DNA of 40,202 nucleotides from Alphaproteobacteria bacterium (GTDB taxonomy: Bacteria > Pseudomonadota > Alphaproteobacteria > Sphingomonadales > Sphingomonadaceae), in the NCBI GenBank assembly GCA_030426245.1, contig JAUHYZ010000019.1:1-40202 (forward strand). The letters are read 5' to 3'. Shown piece by piece: positions 7,589 through 16,468 of the stretch (its first letter is position 1; each line of letters begins with the position of its first letter). The translations under genes were made by a program, and so were the position numbers. Below the pieces are notes generated by a model. That model was not told where the DNA came from and ran no database searches. It was given only the letters and a program-made list of their open reading frames with translations.

Positions 7589-7632
7589 GGCTTCGTGCTA
7601 GTGCAAGGGCGTGCAAAGCGATAGGGAAAGCC

Positions 7633-8679
7633 ATGCCCGATTCCACAACACTGACCATTCGCCGCCCCGACGATTGGCACGTCCATCTGCGTGACGGCGC
7701 CGTAATGGAGGGCGTGCTCGCCTATACTGCCCGGCAGTTCGCGCGCGCGATCATCATGCCCAATCTATCGCCACCGGTCACTGACGTGGCTGCTGCCGAG
7801 GCCTATCGCGACCGGATACTGGCGGCATTGCCGCAGGGCAGCGACTTCACGCCGCTGATGACCTGCTATCTGACCGACGACACTGACCCCGAAGAATTGG
7901 CGCGGGGATTTGCCCAGGGCGTTTTCACGGCGGCCAAGCTGTATCCTGCCAATGCCACCACCAATTCGGCCTTCGGCGTGAGCGATATTGCCGGCCTGAT
8001 GCCCGTGTTCGAGAAGATGCAGGAAATCGGCATGGTGCTGTGCATCCATGGCGAAGTGACCGATGCCGATATCGATATTTTCGACCGCGAGGCGATGTTT
8101 ATCGAATTGACGCTCTCCACCCTGGTCCGGTCTTTCCCCGAACTGAAGATCGTGCTGGAACATGTCACGACGCAGGATGCCGTGTCCTTCGTCAACGGGG
8201 TGAGCCCGAATGTTGCAGCCACGATCACGCCGCAGCATCTCCATATCAACCGCAATGCGATGCTGGTGGGGGGGATGCGCCCGCATGCCTATTGCCTCCC
8301 TGTGGCCAAGCGGGAGAAGCATCGGCTGGCTCTGCGCGAAGCGGCCGTTTCGGGATCGGCGAAATATTTCCTCGGTACCGACAGCGCCCCCCATGCCAAG
8401 CATTTGAAGGAGGCAGCTTGCGGATGCGCAGGGATTTTCAACGCCCCCTATGCATTGGAAAGCTATGCCGCCGTCTTCGAAGAAGAAGATGCTCTGGACA
8501 ATTTCGAAGCCTTCGCTTCGGAAAACGGCCCGCGCTTTTACGGATTGCCGCTCAACGATGGCACGATCACGCTTGAAAAGGGCGAAGTCGATGTGCCCGA
8601 AGTGATCGATGCCGGCGGAACGCAGATTGTGCCGTTCCATGGCGGAGAGACGCTGGGCTGGCGGTTGGTGACGAACTGA
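7633..8679 (+). CDS. pyrC: Dihydroorotase, E. coli type (class II)
   Basis: PyrC reversibly cyclises N-carbamoyl-L-aspartate to dihydroorotate in pyrimidine synthesis in the cytoplasm. The 348-residue product has the length of E. coli PyrC. All expected binuclear-zinc residues are visible: H16-V-H18, the carboxylatable K102 in AAKLYP, H139 in CIHGEV, H177 in LEHVTT, and D250 in [11 protein letters not shown] at 7633 starts [19 protein letters not shown]; a longer frame upstream reads into the divergent MEKHLA promoter region and is rejected. GGGAAAG lies just before the start. It ends three bases from the converging rarD stop. Confidence 0.96.
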   Translation: MPDSTTLTIRRPDDWHVHLRDGAVMEGVLAYTARQFARAIIMPNLSPPVTDVAAAEAYRDRILAALPQGSDFTPLMTCYLTDDTDPEELARGFAQGVFTAAKLYPANATTNSAFGVSDIAGLMPVFEKMQEIGMVLCIHGEVTDADIDIFDREAMFIELTLSTLVRSFPELKIVLEHVTTQDAVSFVNGVSPNVAATITPQHLHINRNAMLVGGMRPHAYCLPVAKREKHRLALREAAVSGSAKYFLGTDSAPHAKHLKEAACGCAGIFNAPYALESYAAVFEEEDALDNFEAFASENGPRFYGLPLNDGTITLEKGEVDVPEVIDAGGTQIVPFHGGETLGWRLVTN

Positions 8680-8682
8680 AGC

Positions 8683-9612
8683 TCAGACGCGGTTTTCGCT
8701 CAGCGCTGCCCGCTTCGCATCCTTGAGCATATTGCGGATGAACAGGATCATGGCCGTCCAGATCAGCAGGAAACAACCCAGCTGCGCGGGATGCATCTCT
8801 TCCTTGAACCACAACAGGCCGAGCAGGAACACGATGGTGGGGGAGAGGAATTGGAGGAATCCGATCGTCGAATAATTCATTCGCCGCGCTGCGGTTGAAA
8901 ACAGCATCAGCGGAACTGCCGTCATCGGCCCGCCCAGGATTATCCATGCAGTAAGGTCGAGGCTCTTCGTCATCGAAGAGCCGCCGTCCTGCATGGCGAA
9001 CCATGCGGCAATCCCCAGCGCAGGGACATAGAGCACAAGCGTCTCGATCGTCAGCCCCGCGAGTGGTCCGACATTCGCCATTTTCCTGATCAGTCCATAG
9101 AAACCGAACGTCACGGCGATCGTCAGGCCAAGCCACAAGGTGCTGAGCGCGCCAGCGGCCAGAATGGCCACGCCGATGCTCGCCAGTATCACCGCGAACC
9201 ATTGCAGCGCTCTGAGCCTTTCATGCAGCACAACCAGGCCCAGCAGCATCATGACAATCGGCAGGATGTAATAGCCCAGGCTAGCCGCGTAGACGTGTCC
9301 GGTCTGGATCGCGATCACATAGGAAAGCCAGTTGATGCCGATCATCAGCGAACTGCCGAGCAGGGCCAGCACAATGCGCTTGTCCATAAGTGCCTGCCGG
9401 ACTTCGAAAGCGGTCCCGCGCCAAGCGAGAATTGCCAGGCACAGCGGCAGGGTGACGATAATCCGCCATGCAACGAATTCGAATGGCGGCACGGAGTGCA
9501 CGAAAACGAGATAGAGCGGCATGATGCCCCAGATTGCATGGGCCGCCAGTGCATGGGGCAGCCCATCGATCCTTTCGAACAGGGATGATTCGGCCATCTC
9601 GCGCTCTTGCAT
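8683..9612 (-). CDS. rarD: RarD family EamA transporter
   Basis: RarD proteins are inner-membrane members of the drug/metabolite transporter superfamily with ten predicted helices; the substrate is generally unknown. The 309-residue protein starts its first helix with HAIWGIMPLYLVFVHSVPP and has the RarD-specific stretches INWLSYVIAIQTGHVYAASLGYY (split here as INWLSYVIAIQTG and HVYAASLGYY), FGFYGLIRKMA, and MNYSTIGFLQFLSPTIVFLLG near the C-terminal half. ATG at 9612 is used, with GGA about seven bases before it; an ATG at 9597 is also possible. It converges on pyrC and has no partner gene. Confidence 0.88.
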   Translation of the reverse strand: MQEREMAESSLFERIDGLPHALAAHAIWGIMPLYLVFVHSVPPFEFVAWRIIVTLPLCLAILAWRGTAFEVRQALMDKRIVLALLGSSLMIGINWLSYVIAIQTGHVYAASLGYYILPIVMMLLGLVVLHERLRALQWFAVILASIGVAILAAGALSTLWLGLTIAVTFGFYGLIRKMANVGPLAGLTIETLVLYVPALGIAAWFAMQDGGSSMTKSLDLTAWIILGGPMTAVPLMLFSTAARRMNYSTIGFLQFLSPTIVFLLGLLWFKEEMHPAQLGCFLLIWTAMILFIRNMLKDAKRAALSENRV

Positions 9613-9757
9613 CCTCTTTTCCGGTCCGCCCGGCTTCCCCTGCGAGGCTTAAGGGCCGCTTTGGGGCCCGGCAAGGCTGCCTTTTTACTCGGCTTATCGG
9701 TGATCTGTGCACGGTTCGGCGCGCCAATTCGAAGCTGACGAGCCGGTTGCATGGCGT

Positions 9758-9781
9758 TCAGGTTCACTCGCTTAAACCTGA
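9758..9781. promoter_or_regulatory. Inverted repeat upstream of the glycine-zipper gene
   Basis: TCAGGTT (9758-9764) and AACCTGA (9775-9781) are perfect arms around a 10-bp spacer, 35 bp before the ATG at 9816. It could be an operator in the promoter region or a hairpin in the leader; nothing else distinguishes these. Confidence 0.35.
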
Positions 9782-9815
9782 CTGCATCGAACGACAGGTC
9801 ACAAGGAGTGAGCCG

Positions 9816-10283
9816 ATGACCAAGAACCGTATCAAAGCAGTCACACTGGCCGCTGCAGCAGGCGGCATGGCACTGGCCGCATCACCGGCCGCGGCGCTGG
9901 ACTTCGGCAGCGGAGCGTCTTCCGGCGTGCCGGCAACCTATTTGCAAAGCGCAGCCCCCGTGCAGGATGTCTGGCAGCACGGCCGCGATCGCGGCAAGCA
10001 TCGCGGATGGGATAATCGCCGCTATCGTTCCAGCTATTCGGACCGCCATTATTATGGCGAGCCGGTCTACCGCGATACGCGCGTCTGGCGCGGCCGGGAC
10101 GGACGCTATTATTGCCGCAAGGAAGACGGCACGACCGGTCTGTTGATCGGCGCAGCCGTGGGCGGCCTGATCGGCAACGAGGTTGCCGGCCATCGGGACA
10201 AGACCATCGGGACGCTGCTCGGCGCAGTGGGCGGTGCATTCCTGGGCCGTGCGATCGACCGCAGCGACGCGCGCTGCAGGTAA
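9816..10283 (+). CDS. Secreted glycine-zipper 2TM domain protein
   Basis: The 155-residue product has a cleavable signal peptide (MTKNRIKAVTLAAAAGG through SPAAA, about 1-26). A middle region rich in Arg, Tyr, His and Asp follows, then a glycine-zipper at about 105-150: GLLIGAAVGGLIGNEVAG and GTLLGAVGGAFLGRAID. This resembles the Rickettsia 17 kDa surface antigen / glycine zipper family, envelope proteins of mostly unknown role. There is no lipobox cysteine. ATG at 9816 is fixed by AAGGAG at 9803-9808; the much longer open frame upstream is antisense to rarD. A terminator follows at 10371-10416, so it is probably monocistronic. Confidence 0.82.
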   Translation: MTKNRIKAVTLAAAAGGMALAASPAAALDFGSGASSGVPATYLQSAAPVQDVWQHGRDRGKHRGWDNRRYRSSYSDRHYYGEPVYRDTRVWRGRDGRYYCRKEDGTTGLLIGAAVGGLIGNEVAGHRDKTIGTLLGAVGGAFLGRAIDRSDARCR

Positions 10284-10338
10284 AATGGAATGAATCGAAT
10301 TGGGGCCGGAAGTCTCCCTCTCTTGGCCGGCCCCGAGG

Positions 10339-10360
10339 CCCCGTTAAGTCCCCAACGGGG
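10339..10360 (+). other. Perfect 7-bp hairpin in the 3' UTR
   Basis: CCCCGTT (10339-10345) and AACGGGG (10354-10360) form a perfect stem with an 8-nt loop, 56 bases after the glycine-zipper stop and just before the terminator. It may protect the 3' end of the message. No T-tract follows. Confidence 0.45.
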
Positions 10361-10370
10361 TAGTTGAAAA

Positions 10371-10416
10371 GGCGCCCGCCCGGCCTGCATGAAGCCGGGT
10401 TGGGCGTCTTGCTTTT
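10371..10416 (+). terminator. Rho-independent terminator after the glycine-zipper gene
   Basis: The arm around GCGCCC and CCCGGC (10372-10384) pairs with GCCGGG and GGGCGT (10394-10407), with a small internal mismatch, followed by CTTGCTTTTT ending at 10416. The T-tract is on the + strand. Confidence 0.75.
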
Positions 10417-10447
10417 TCAGGATTAACGCGCCGCGCCGGATCGCCGC

Positions 10448-11863
10448 TCACGCATCTTTCAGGCCAATACCGATCGAGGCCCTAGGCTGCTCCATTTCGC
10501 TACTGGCAACCGGATAGGCGCAGTAATCGGCCGCGTAAGTGCCGCCCGCCCGGTGATTGCCTGAATGGCCGATCCCGCCGAAAGGTGCATTGGCGGCGGG
10601 ATTGGTCGTCGGCCTGTTCCAATTGACGTTCCCGACTCTGATATTGGCCCAGAAACGCCCGTAATCCTGGGGGCTCCCGCCGATCAGTGCGGCAGTCAGA
10701 CCAAACCGGGTGGCGTTGGCCTGCGCGATGGCTTCGTCCAGGTCGTCGGTCCTCACGATTTGCAGCAGCGGGCCGGAAAGCTCTCTATCCGGCCGGTCTT
10801 GCACCTCGGTCACATCGATGATCGCGGGTGAGAGGAACGGCAAATCGCCGCGCGGACGGCGCATGTGCCGGATCGCCTTTCCGCCATTGGAGAGCAAATA
10901 GAGGAAACTTTCCGTCAGGCTGTCTGCAGCGGCATTGTCGATCACAGGCCCCATAAAGGGCGCAGGATCGTCGAACGGCTCCCCGATAATCAGCCTGTCG
11001 GCGAGAATGGTAATTTCCTCGAGCGCCTGATCGTAGAGATCCGATTTCACGATCAGTCTGCGTGCCGATGTGCGGCGCTGGCCCGCGGTCGCGAAAGCCG
11101 ACTGGACGATCAGGGCGGCCGCATCGCGAATGAGCGGCGTTTGCCACAGCACGATCGGATTGTTGCCGCCCATGGCGAGCGACAAGATCTTGCCGGGCTC
11201 TTCGGCAAGCCTGCGATTGATTTCGATGCCCTCCGTGCTCGAACCCGTGAACAGCACCCCGTCTACGCCGCTATGCACCGCCAATTCATGGCCCGTGTCC
11301 GTCCGGCCGATCAGCACTTGAACAGTCTCAGGCGGGATACCGGCTTCGTGGAAGCGCTGGATCAGAAATTCGCCGGTTGCAGGCGTCAAATCGCTGGGTT
11401 TGAAAACAACGGCGTTGCCGGCGATCAGCGCGGGAATGATATGGCCGGCAGGCGCTTCTGCGGGCAGGTCGCAAGGGCCGATTACGGCCATCACGCCGTG
11501 CGGCTTGTGCCGCAATGCCTGGGTGCCCTGCAGTGCGCTGTCTTTTTTGCGCTGCCCCGTGCGTTCCGCAAAGGCGCTGACGGCAATCTCGACCCTGTCG
11601 ATGACGGCTTCGACCTCGGACTTGGCTTCCCATAAAGGCTTGCCGGTTTCGCGCGCGATCAGTTGCGCAAATGCTTCCGCTTCCTTGCGCACTTCATTGG
11701 CGAAACGGCGTACGATCTCGATCCGCGTGGCCAAGGGCTTTGCCGCCCAGGCTGGCCATGCCTGGCGCGCTTCGGACACCGCATCTTCGACATCGCCGGA
11801 CGTGCCGCGCCACATTTCCGCACCGGTTGCGGGCTCCAGCGAGACGATCTCATCGCTACTCAT
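10448..11863 (-). CDS. AstD-like aldehyde dehydrogenase lacking all three catalytic residues
   Basis: The 471-residue product aligns by eye along its whole length with succinylglutamate semialdehyde dehydrogenase (AstD), which oxidises N-succinylglutamate semialdehyde in arginine catabolism. Conserved landmarks remain: ARETGKPLWEA, LRHKPHGVMAVIGP, VFKPSDLTPATG, the NAD-site FTGSSTEG, MGGNNP, and APFGGIGHSGNHR. The catalytic residues do not. The oxyanion Asn is Asp132 (GPCDLP for GPYNFP), the general base Glu is Ala230 (LAMGGNNP for LEMGGNNP), and the nucleophile Cys is Arg264 (GQRRTS for GQRCTC). The frame has no stop or shift, so it is probably a non-catalytic binding protein or a very young pseudogene. 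ATG at 11863 fits the family N-terminus; ATG at 11920 adds 19 residues. Neither has a good Shine-Dalgarno. No other ast gene is nearby. Confidence 0.85.
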   Translation of the reverse strand: MSSDEIVSLEPATGAEMWRGTSGDVEDAVSEARQAWPAWAAKPLATRIEIVRRFANEVRKEAEAFAQLIARETGKPLWEAKSEVEAVIDRVEIAVSAFAERTGQRKKDSALQGTQALRHKPHGVMAVIGPCDLPAEAPAGHIIPALIAGNAVVFKPSDLTPATGEFLIQRFHEAGIPPETVQVLIGRTDTGHELAVHSGVDGVLFTGSSTEGIEINRRLAEEPGKILSLAMGGNNPIVLWQTPLIRDAAALIVQSAFATAGQRRTSARRLIVKSDLYDQALEEITILADRLIIGEPFDDPAPFMGPVIDNAAADSLTESFLYLLSNGGKAIRHMRRPRGDLPFLSPAIIDVTEVQDRPDRELSGPLLQIVRTDDLDEAIAQANATRFGLTAALIGGSPQDYGRFWANIRVGNVNWNRPTTNPAANAPFGGIGHSGNHRAGGTYAADYCAYPVASSEMEQPRASIGIGLKDA

Positions 11864-11971
11864 GGGATCGTGTTCTGCTCCAGACGTCTCTCTTGCCGGA
11901 AAACCGGCAGTTCCCGTCATTCTTTGGGGCAGAGTCGCACAATAGACAAGTTGGCCGGCCGTTTGAGGTAC

Positions 11972-11987
11972 GACGTCATGACGTCAT
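11972..11987. repeat. Tandem octamer and palindrome upstream of the AstD-like gene
   Basis: GACGTCAT occurs twice in tandem (11972-11979 and 11980-11987). The first 14 bp are also a perfect palindrome. It lies 109 bp before the AstD-like start at 11863 and 8 bp after the selO stop, so it could be an operator for the AstD-like gene. Confidence 0.4.
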
Positions 11988-11994
11988 CCGCCCC

Positions 11995-13404
11995 TCAGCT
12001 GTGGACAACGAGACCCGCAGGGTCAGGGGACTCCCCCAAGGCATCGCCCATGCGCCTCAGCGCGGCCACTTTTTCGGATAGCGGAGCCCAGTCGTCGCGT
12101 TCGGCAATGGCATCCCAGATCGTCTCGACTTCGTCGATCAGCATGCTCTGCGGGTGATCGTCCCGCCAATAGTCATGCTGCAGGTCGTCGGCCGGCTCAA
12201 ATCCCTCCAGAGCTTCAGCCAGGTCACCTTCAGCGTCTCTTCCAGCACGATGGGCGAAGAAGAATGCGTCGGGGCCAATCTCTTGCTCGCGCATGGTCTT
12301 TGCAGCCGTCTCAATCAGGTTGGCGTCCCTCTCGGTTCCGCTCGGTTGCACGCCCAGACGCCAGCAGAAACGGCGGACCATGGCTTCTTGATACAAGTCC
12401 GGAAAGCGCTCCAGCGCGGCAATCAGAGGCGGTGCCTCGCTGACCAGACGCAAGGCAATGGCGAGCTGAGCACAGTTCCAGTGGATCGCCTCCGGCTGGC
12501 GGCCGAACGCATAGAGGCCCGTCTGATCGAAATAGGCTGCTGTGAAGCCAGGCTGCCATTTGGGCAGCCAGCGCCACGGCCCGTAATCGAAGCTTTCCCC
12601 GGTGATATTCATATTGTCGGAGTTCAACACACCGTGCACGAAGCCCGCGACCATATAGGAGGCGGCAAGATCGGCCAGGCGCTCCACCACCTGGTGCATT
12701 AGCCGTGCTGCCGGTTCGTCCCGGCCCGGCGCGCTTTCGGGCGGCTGCGGACCGGGGAATTGCTTCAGACAGTATGCAATCAGCAATCCCATCTCGCCAT
12801 GATGCTCGATCGCCGCGAGGCGCTGGAAACTGCCGATCCGGATGTGGCTGTGGCTGAGCCGGACCAGCACGGCCGAGCGGGTTGGAGAAGGCTCGTCCCC
12901 GCGTACCAGCTGTTCACCCGTTTCGACCACCGAGAAGGTCTTGCTGGTGTAAACGCCCTGAGCCTCGAGCATTTCGGTCGCAAGGATTTCGCGCACCGCG
13001 CCCTTCAGTGTCAGCCTGCCATCCGCCGTTCTGCTATAGGGGGTTATGCCCGATCCCTTGGTCCCAAGATCGAGCAGGCGGCCGTCTCCGTCGCGCATCT
13101 GGGCGAAAGTGAAGCCCCGTCCGTCCCCGATTTCGGGATTGTAAACCCGAAACTGGTGGCCGTGATAGCGCAGCGCCAAAGGGCGGGGCAGATTATCGGC
13201 CAGAGGTTCGAAGCGCGCGAAATGTGCGATCCATTCCTCGTCGCTCAGCGTATCGAGGCCGACGGCCCGGTCCCAGCGCGAGTTGCGGAAGCGCAGCTCC
13301 GCACGCGGGAAATCGGCAGGGTCGACTTCGTCACCAAGCCAGCTTGAGAGCTTGAGAATTTGCGGATCGGGCGTGTAGGGGGCCGCTTGCGGTTCGTGGC
13401 GCAT
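11995..13404 (-). CDS. selO: Protein adenylyltransferase SelO (YdiU)
   Basis: SelO is a kinase-fold protein that transfers AMP from ATP to protein hydroxyl groups, and has been linked to redox control. The 469-residue product contains LRYHGHQFRVYNPEIGDGR, the nucleotide-binding LGTKGSGITPYSR, and the catalytic block HGVLNSDNMNITG followed by DYGPW. These match GKGSGxTPYSR and HGVMNTDNM/DYG in E. coli YdiU, including the metal-binding Asn and Asp. No selenocysteine or C-terminal Cys is seen; the protein ends in VVHS. ATG at 13404 (MRHEPQAAPY) is preferred. The open frame continues about 330 codons upstream, but that part is antisense to the alpha/beta hydrolase and has no family similarity. 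No clear Shine-Dalgarno is present. Confidence 0.92.
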   Translation of the reverse strand: MRHEPQAAPYTPDPQILKLSSWLGDEVDPADFPRAELRFRNSRWDRAVGLDTLSDEEWIAHFARFEPLADNLPRPLALRYHGHQFRVYNPEIGDGRGFTFAQMRDGDGRLLDLGTKGSGITPYSRTADGRLTLKGAVREILATEMLEAQGVYTSKTFSVVETGEQLVRGDEPSPTRSAVLVRLSHSHIRIGSFQRLAAIEHHGEMGLLIAYCLKQFPGPQPPESAPGRDEPAARLMHQVVERLADLAASYMVAGFVHGVLNSDNMNITGESFDYGPWRWLPKWQPGFTAAYFDQTGLYAFGRQPEAIHWNCAQLAIALRLVSEAPPLIAALERFPDLYQEAMVRRFCWRLGVQPSGTERDANLIETAAKTMREQEIGPDAFFFAHRAGRDAEGDLAEALEGFEPADDLQHDYWRDDHPQSMLIDEVETIWDAIAERDDWAPLSEKVAALRRMGDALGESPDPAGLVVHS

Positions 13405-13497
13405 ATAGCAATAGTGGTCGTTATGCGCAGACGGCGCAAGGCGCTGGCTGACGATAAGGCCGTTATGAGGCAGCGAATTGGGGGATTGTCGATTCCG

Positions 13498-14388
13498 ATG
13501 AGTGAAAGCGCGGCGGCGAGCCAGGCGGGCGAACAGCAATGGAGTGATGAAAGCTGGACGAGCCCGGACGGGCTTTCGCTCCGCTATCGCGACTATCCGG
13601 GGCCGCCGGATCTGGCGCCGATCATCTGTATTCCGGGGCTCACCCGCAATGCGCGCGATTTCGAGCCCATTGCCGATGCCTTTGCCGGGAAACGGCGTAT
13701 ACTCTGTGTGGAGCTCAGAGGGCGCGGCGACAGCGATTATGCGAAGGATCCTGCCACCTATGTGCCGCTGCAATATGTCGCGGATATGGAGGCGTTGCTG
13801 GACCAGGCCGGAATCGCGCGCTTCGTTGCGATCGGGACGTCTTTGGGCGGGCTCATCACGATGTTCATTGCAGCAGGCGGTGCGGATCGGCTGGCTGGGG
13901 CCGTGCTGAACGATATCGGCCCTGTGATAGAACCCGCCGGCATGGCGCGGATTCGCGAATATGTGGGCCAGGGGCGCAGCTTCTCCACCTGGATGCATGC
14001 CGCCCGCGCGCTCAAGGAGCAGAACGAAGCCGCCTTTCCGGACTACGCAATCTCGGACTGGCTGCGGATGGCCAAGCGCCTGATGCAGGTGGGCGGAAAT
14101 GGCAGGATAACATATGATTACGACATGAAGATCGCAGAACCATTCAACACTGCAGAACCTGCCGAAGCGGTGGATCTCTGGCCTGCATACCGTGCACTTG
14201 CCGGAAGGCCGGTCCTGACGCTGCGCGGAGAATTGTCGGACATCCTCTCTCCGCTGACCCTGACGCGGATGGGCGAAGAAATTCCGGATGCGCAAACGGT
14301 TACGGTGGCGCGCACGGGCCATGCACCGACGCTCGAAGAACCCGAAGCGCAGGCCGCGATCGCGCGGTTGCTGGATCGCTGCGAATGA
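13498..14388 (+). CDS. Alpha/beta hydrolase
   Basis: The 296-residue protein has the alpha/beta hydrolase fold with a complete catalytic triad by motif. The nucleophile elbow is GTSLGG, the acid is in GELSDIL, and the histidine in GHAPTLEEPE near the C-terminus. CIPGLTRNARDFE supplies the oxyanion loop and ELRGRGDSDYA follows. The substrate is unknown; esterase or C-C hydrolase activity is possible. Two starts are plausible: ATG at 13498 and ATG at 13465, which has AAGG six bases before it. Its stop overlaps the start of the glycosyltransferase (ATGA), so the two are co-translated. It is divergent from selO. Confidence 0.88.
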   Translation: MSESAAASQAGEQQWSDESWTSPDGLSLRYRDYPGPPDLAPIICIPGLTRNARDFEPIADAFAGKRRILCVELRGRGDSDYAKDPATYVPLQYVADMEALLDQAGIARFVAIGTSLGGLITMFIAAGGADRLAGAVLNDIGPVIEPAGMARIREYVGQGRSFSTWMHAARALKEQNEAAFPDYAISDWLRMAKRLMQVGGNGRITYDYDMKIAEPFNTAEPAEAVDLWPAYRALAGRPVLTLRGELSDILSPLTLTRMGEEIPDAQTVTVARTGHAPTLEEPEAQAAIARLLDRCE

Positions 14389-15533
14389 ACCGCAGCGGGC
14401 CAAAAATGCGGTTCCTCCATCTTCACTCCAATTTCGACCGGGGTGAGGCTGCGCTGCGCTGCGTCAGGCTGATCAACGCTTTCGGGCCGAAGATCGGGCA
14501 CGTCATTGTGAGCGCCGAGGAGGACGCTCTGGAGGCGGCGGATGCTATTTCCGGCAAGATCGCCGCCGATTGCGAGGTCGGCTTTCCCCGGCTTGGGGGC
14601 TTCCCGTCTTTGGGAAGGCTGAAAAAGCTGGCCGAGGCGATGCGTGGATACGACCTGGTGCTGACCTATGGCTGGGGCGCGATGGACGGCGCCATGGCAC
14701 ACACATTGTTTTCGCAGCTTTATTCGCTTCCCCCGCTGATCCATCACGAGAATGGCTTCGAAGCGGATGAGTTGGACGGGCTCAAACCTCGCCGGAACTG
14801 GTACCGCAGAATCGCGCTTGGCAGGTCCGCGGGCCTGGTCGTGACGTCGAAAGGGCTGGAGCGTGTAGCGGTGGAAACCTGGTCTCAGCCGCGCGCGCGC
14901 GTCCTGCGGATTTCGCCCGGTGTGGATTTGAGCAGATTCGCAAAGAAGGCGAAAGCCGACGTCCTGCCGGGGCTGATCAAGCGCAAGGGCGAAAAATGGG
15001 TGGGCACCGTCGGAGAGCTGACTCCTGAAAAGAACCTGCCCATGATGGTGCAAGCCTTCGCCGACCTGCCCGAGCATTGGCAGCTCGTCATTCTGGGAAA
15101 GGGCCCGGAACGGGCGTCGGTCTTGCGCAAGGCCGAGGAACTGGGCGCCGAACACCGCGTACATATCCCCTTCTTCGCTGGTGATCCGGCCAAAGTGATG
15201 GGGCTGTTCGATGTCTTCGCGATTTCGGCGCAAGTGGAGCAGTTTCCGGCCACAGTGGCGGAGGCTATGGCTGCGGGATTGCCGATTGCTGGCTTTGCAG
15301 CGGGCGACATCGCCGAAATGGTCGCGCGGGAAAACCGCCCATTCATATGCGAGCCTCGGACGCCGGAAGCCCTCTCGCGCAGTCTGTTCCGATTCGCGGA
15401 CGATTCCGATCTGCGCAAAGCCTGCGGCAAGGCGAATCTCGCCAAGGCTCAGAAGCATTTTGACGAGCGAAAGATGATTGCACTCCACAAGGCGCTCTAT
15501 GCTTCGGCAATGGGGCTCGACACGCCCTTGTGA
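14385..15533 (+). CDS. Glycosyltransferase, GT4 family
   Basis: The 382-residue product has the two-domain GT-B fold of retaining GT4 enzymes, which move a sugar from a nucleotide-sugar donor. The C-terminal domain shows VGTVGELTPEKNLPMMVQAF, VILGKGPERASV, and the donor-site E-x7-E in EQFPATVAEAMAAGLPI. Acceptor and sugar cannot be told. The start is ATG 14385 overlapping the hydrolase stop; an ATG seven codons on (14406) is also possible. No polysaccharide or LPS cluster surrounds it, only the coupled hydrolase, so the pathway is unclear. Confidence 0.88.
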   Translation: MNRSGPKMRFLHLHSNFDRGEAALRCVRLINAFGPKIGHVIVSAEEDALEAADAISGKIAADCEVGFPRLGGFPSLGRLKKLAEAMRGYDLVLTYGWGAMDGAMAHTLFSQLYSLPPLIHHENGFEADELDGLKPRRNWYRRIALGRSAGLVVTSKGLERVAVETWSQPRARVLRISPGVDLSRFAKKAKADVLPGLIKRKGEKWVGTVGELTPEKNLPMMVQAFADLPEHWQLVILGKGPERASVLRKAEELGAEHRVHIPFFAGDPAKVMGLFDVFAISAQVEQFPATVAEAMAAGLPIAGFAAGDIAEMVARENRPFICEPRTPEALSRSLFRFADDSDLRKACGKANLAKAQKHFDERKMIALHKALYASAMGLDTPL

Positions 15534-15688
15534 AGTGTGCAAACCCCGCGGCCCTGTTAATGCCCTTCATTCACCATTCACCCAATCGTGGACAGGGTTC
15601 CCGCCAGCCGGGCATTGAAAGTTGAATTGGGCGGGCCATCCGCTAAACAGCCGACAAACCTGACGATAGATCGAAAAAAGGCGCCTGA

Positions 15689-16468
15689 GTGGCACTCACA
15701 CCATCCAATAATCTGACCGATGCGGAAAAACGCGCCAAGCGCGAGGCGAGCGAGCAGGATGCCCTGCTGCGCGAAGTCGACGAAGCCGTACGTCAGGATA
15801 GCTTTTCCCATTTCGGCAAGCGCTACGGCATCCCCGTTGGCGGCCTCTTGCTGGCCGGTCTGCTCGCTTTTGGCGGGTGGCTCTGGTGGGATGCCCGGCA
15901 GGAAGCGGAGCTGGAGCGGGTTTCCGAAAGGCTCATAACGGCGACCGACCAGCTCGATGCCGAGAATTTCGACAGCGCGGACAGCGCTTTTGCCGAGTTG
16001 GAAGAAGGCTCCGGGCCGGGCGCCGCGGCCGTCGCCAAGCTGGCACGCGCGGGAATCGCGTTCCGCCAGGGCAGGGCCGACGAAGCAGCCGAACTTTATG
16101 CGGCAGTGGCCGCAAATGGCGATGCGCCGGGGCCGTTTCGCGATTTCGCCACTCTGCGCGAAGTCGCCATCAATTACGACAAGATGGAGCCGGAAGCGGT
16201 CGTCGAGAGAATGAAGCCCCTGGCCAGGCCCGGCGCGCCGTTCTTCGGCTCTGCCGGCGAGCTCTTGGGCGCTGCCTATCTCGATCAGGACAAGCCCGAA
16301 TTGGCGGGGCCGCTCTTCGCCGAAATCGCGAAAGACGAAACCGTGCCCGAATCGCTGCGCTCGCGCGCGAGGCAGCTCTCCGGCCTGATGGGCATCGATG
16401 CGATCGAGGATGTTGACGAGGCGCTCGATGAGATGCGTGCACTCGAAGCAGAGAGTGCAAGCCAATGA
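15689..16468 (+). CDS. TPR membrane protein (YfgM-like), upstream of bamB
   Basis: The 259-residue protein has a charged N-terminal stretch, one transmembrane helix at about 49-68 (IPVGGLLLAGLLAFGGWLWW), and a periplasmic Ala/Glu-rich helical region with TPR-like repeats. It corresponds to the YfgM-like gene that precedes bamB in many proteobacteria; in E. coli YfgM is an inner-membrane partner of PpiD at the Sec translocon. The start is GTG 15689 with AAAGGCG before it. Its stop overlaps the bamB start (ATGA). The upstream 155 bp contain no gene and presumably the promoter. Confidence 0.82.
   Translation: MALTPSNNLTDAEKRAKREASEQDALLREVDEAVRQDSFSHFGKRYGIPVGGLLLAGLLAFGGWLWWDARQEAELERVSERLITATDQLDAENFDSADSAFAELEEGSGPGAAAVAKLARAGIAFRQGRADEAAELYAAVAANGDAPGPFRDFATLREVAINYDKMEPEAVVERMKPLARPGAPFFGSAGELLGAAYLDQDKPELAGPLFAEIAKDETVPESLRSRARQLSGLMGIDAIEDVDEALDEMRALEAESASQ

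Noticed and set aside
10448..11863. Frameshift or stop codon explaining the lost catalytic residues of the AstD-like gene
   Set aside because: The frame is continuous, and sequence on both sides of each changed residue stays in register with the family, so these are point substitutions.
13405..14403. N-terminal extension of the selO frame by about 330 codons
   Set aside because: It is antisense to the alpha/beta hydrolase, has no SelO similarity and would double the normal protein length.
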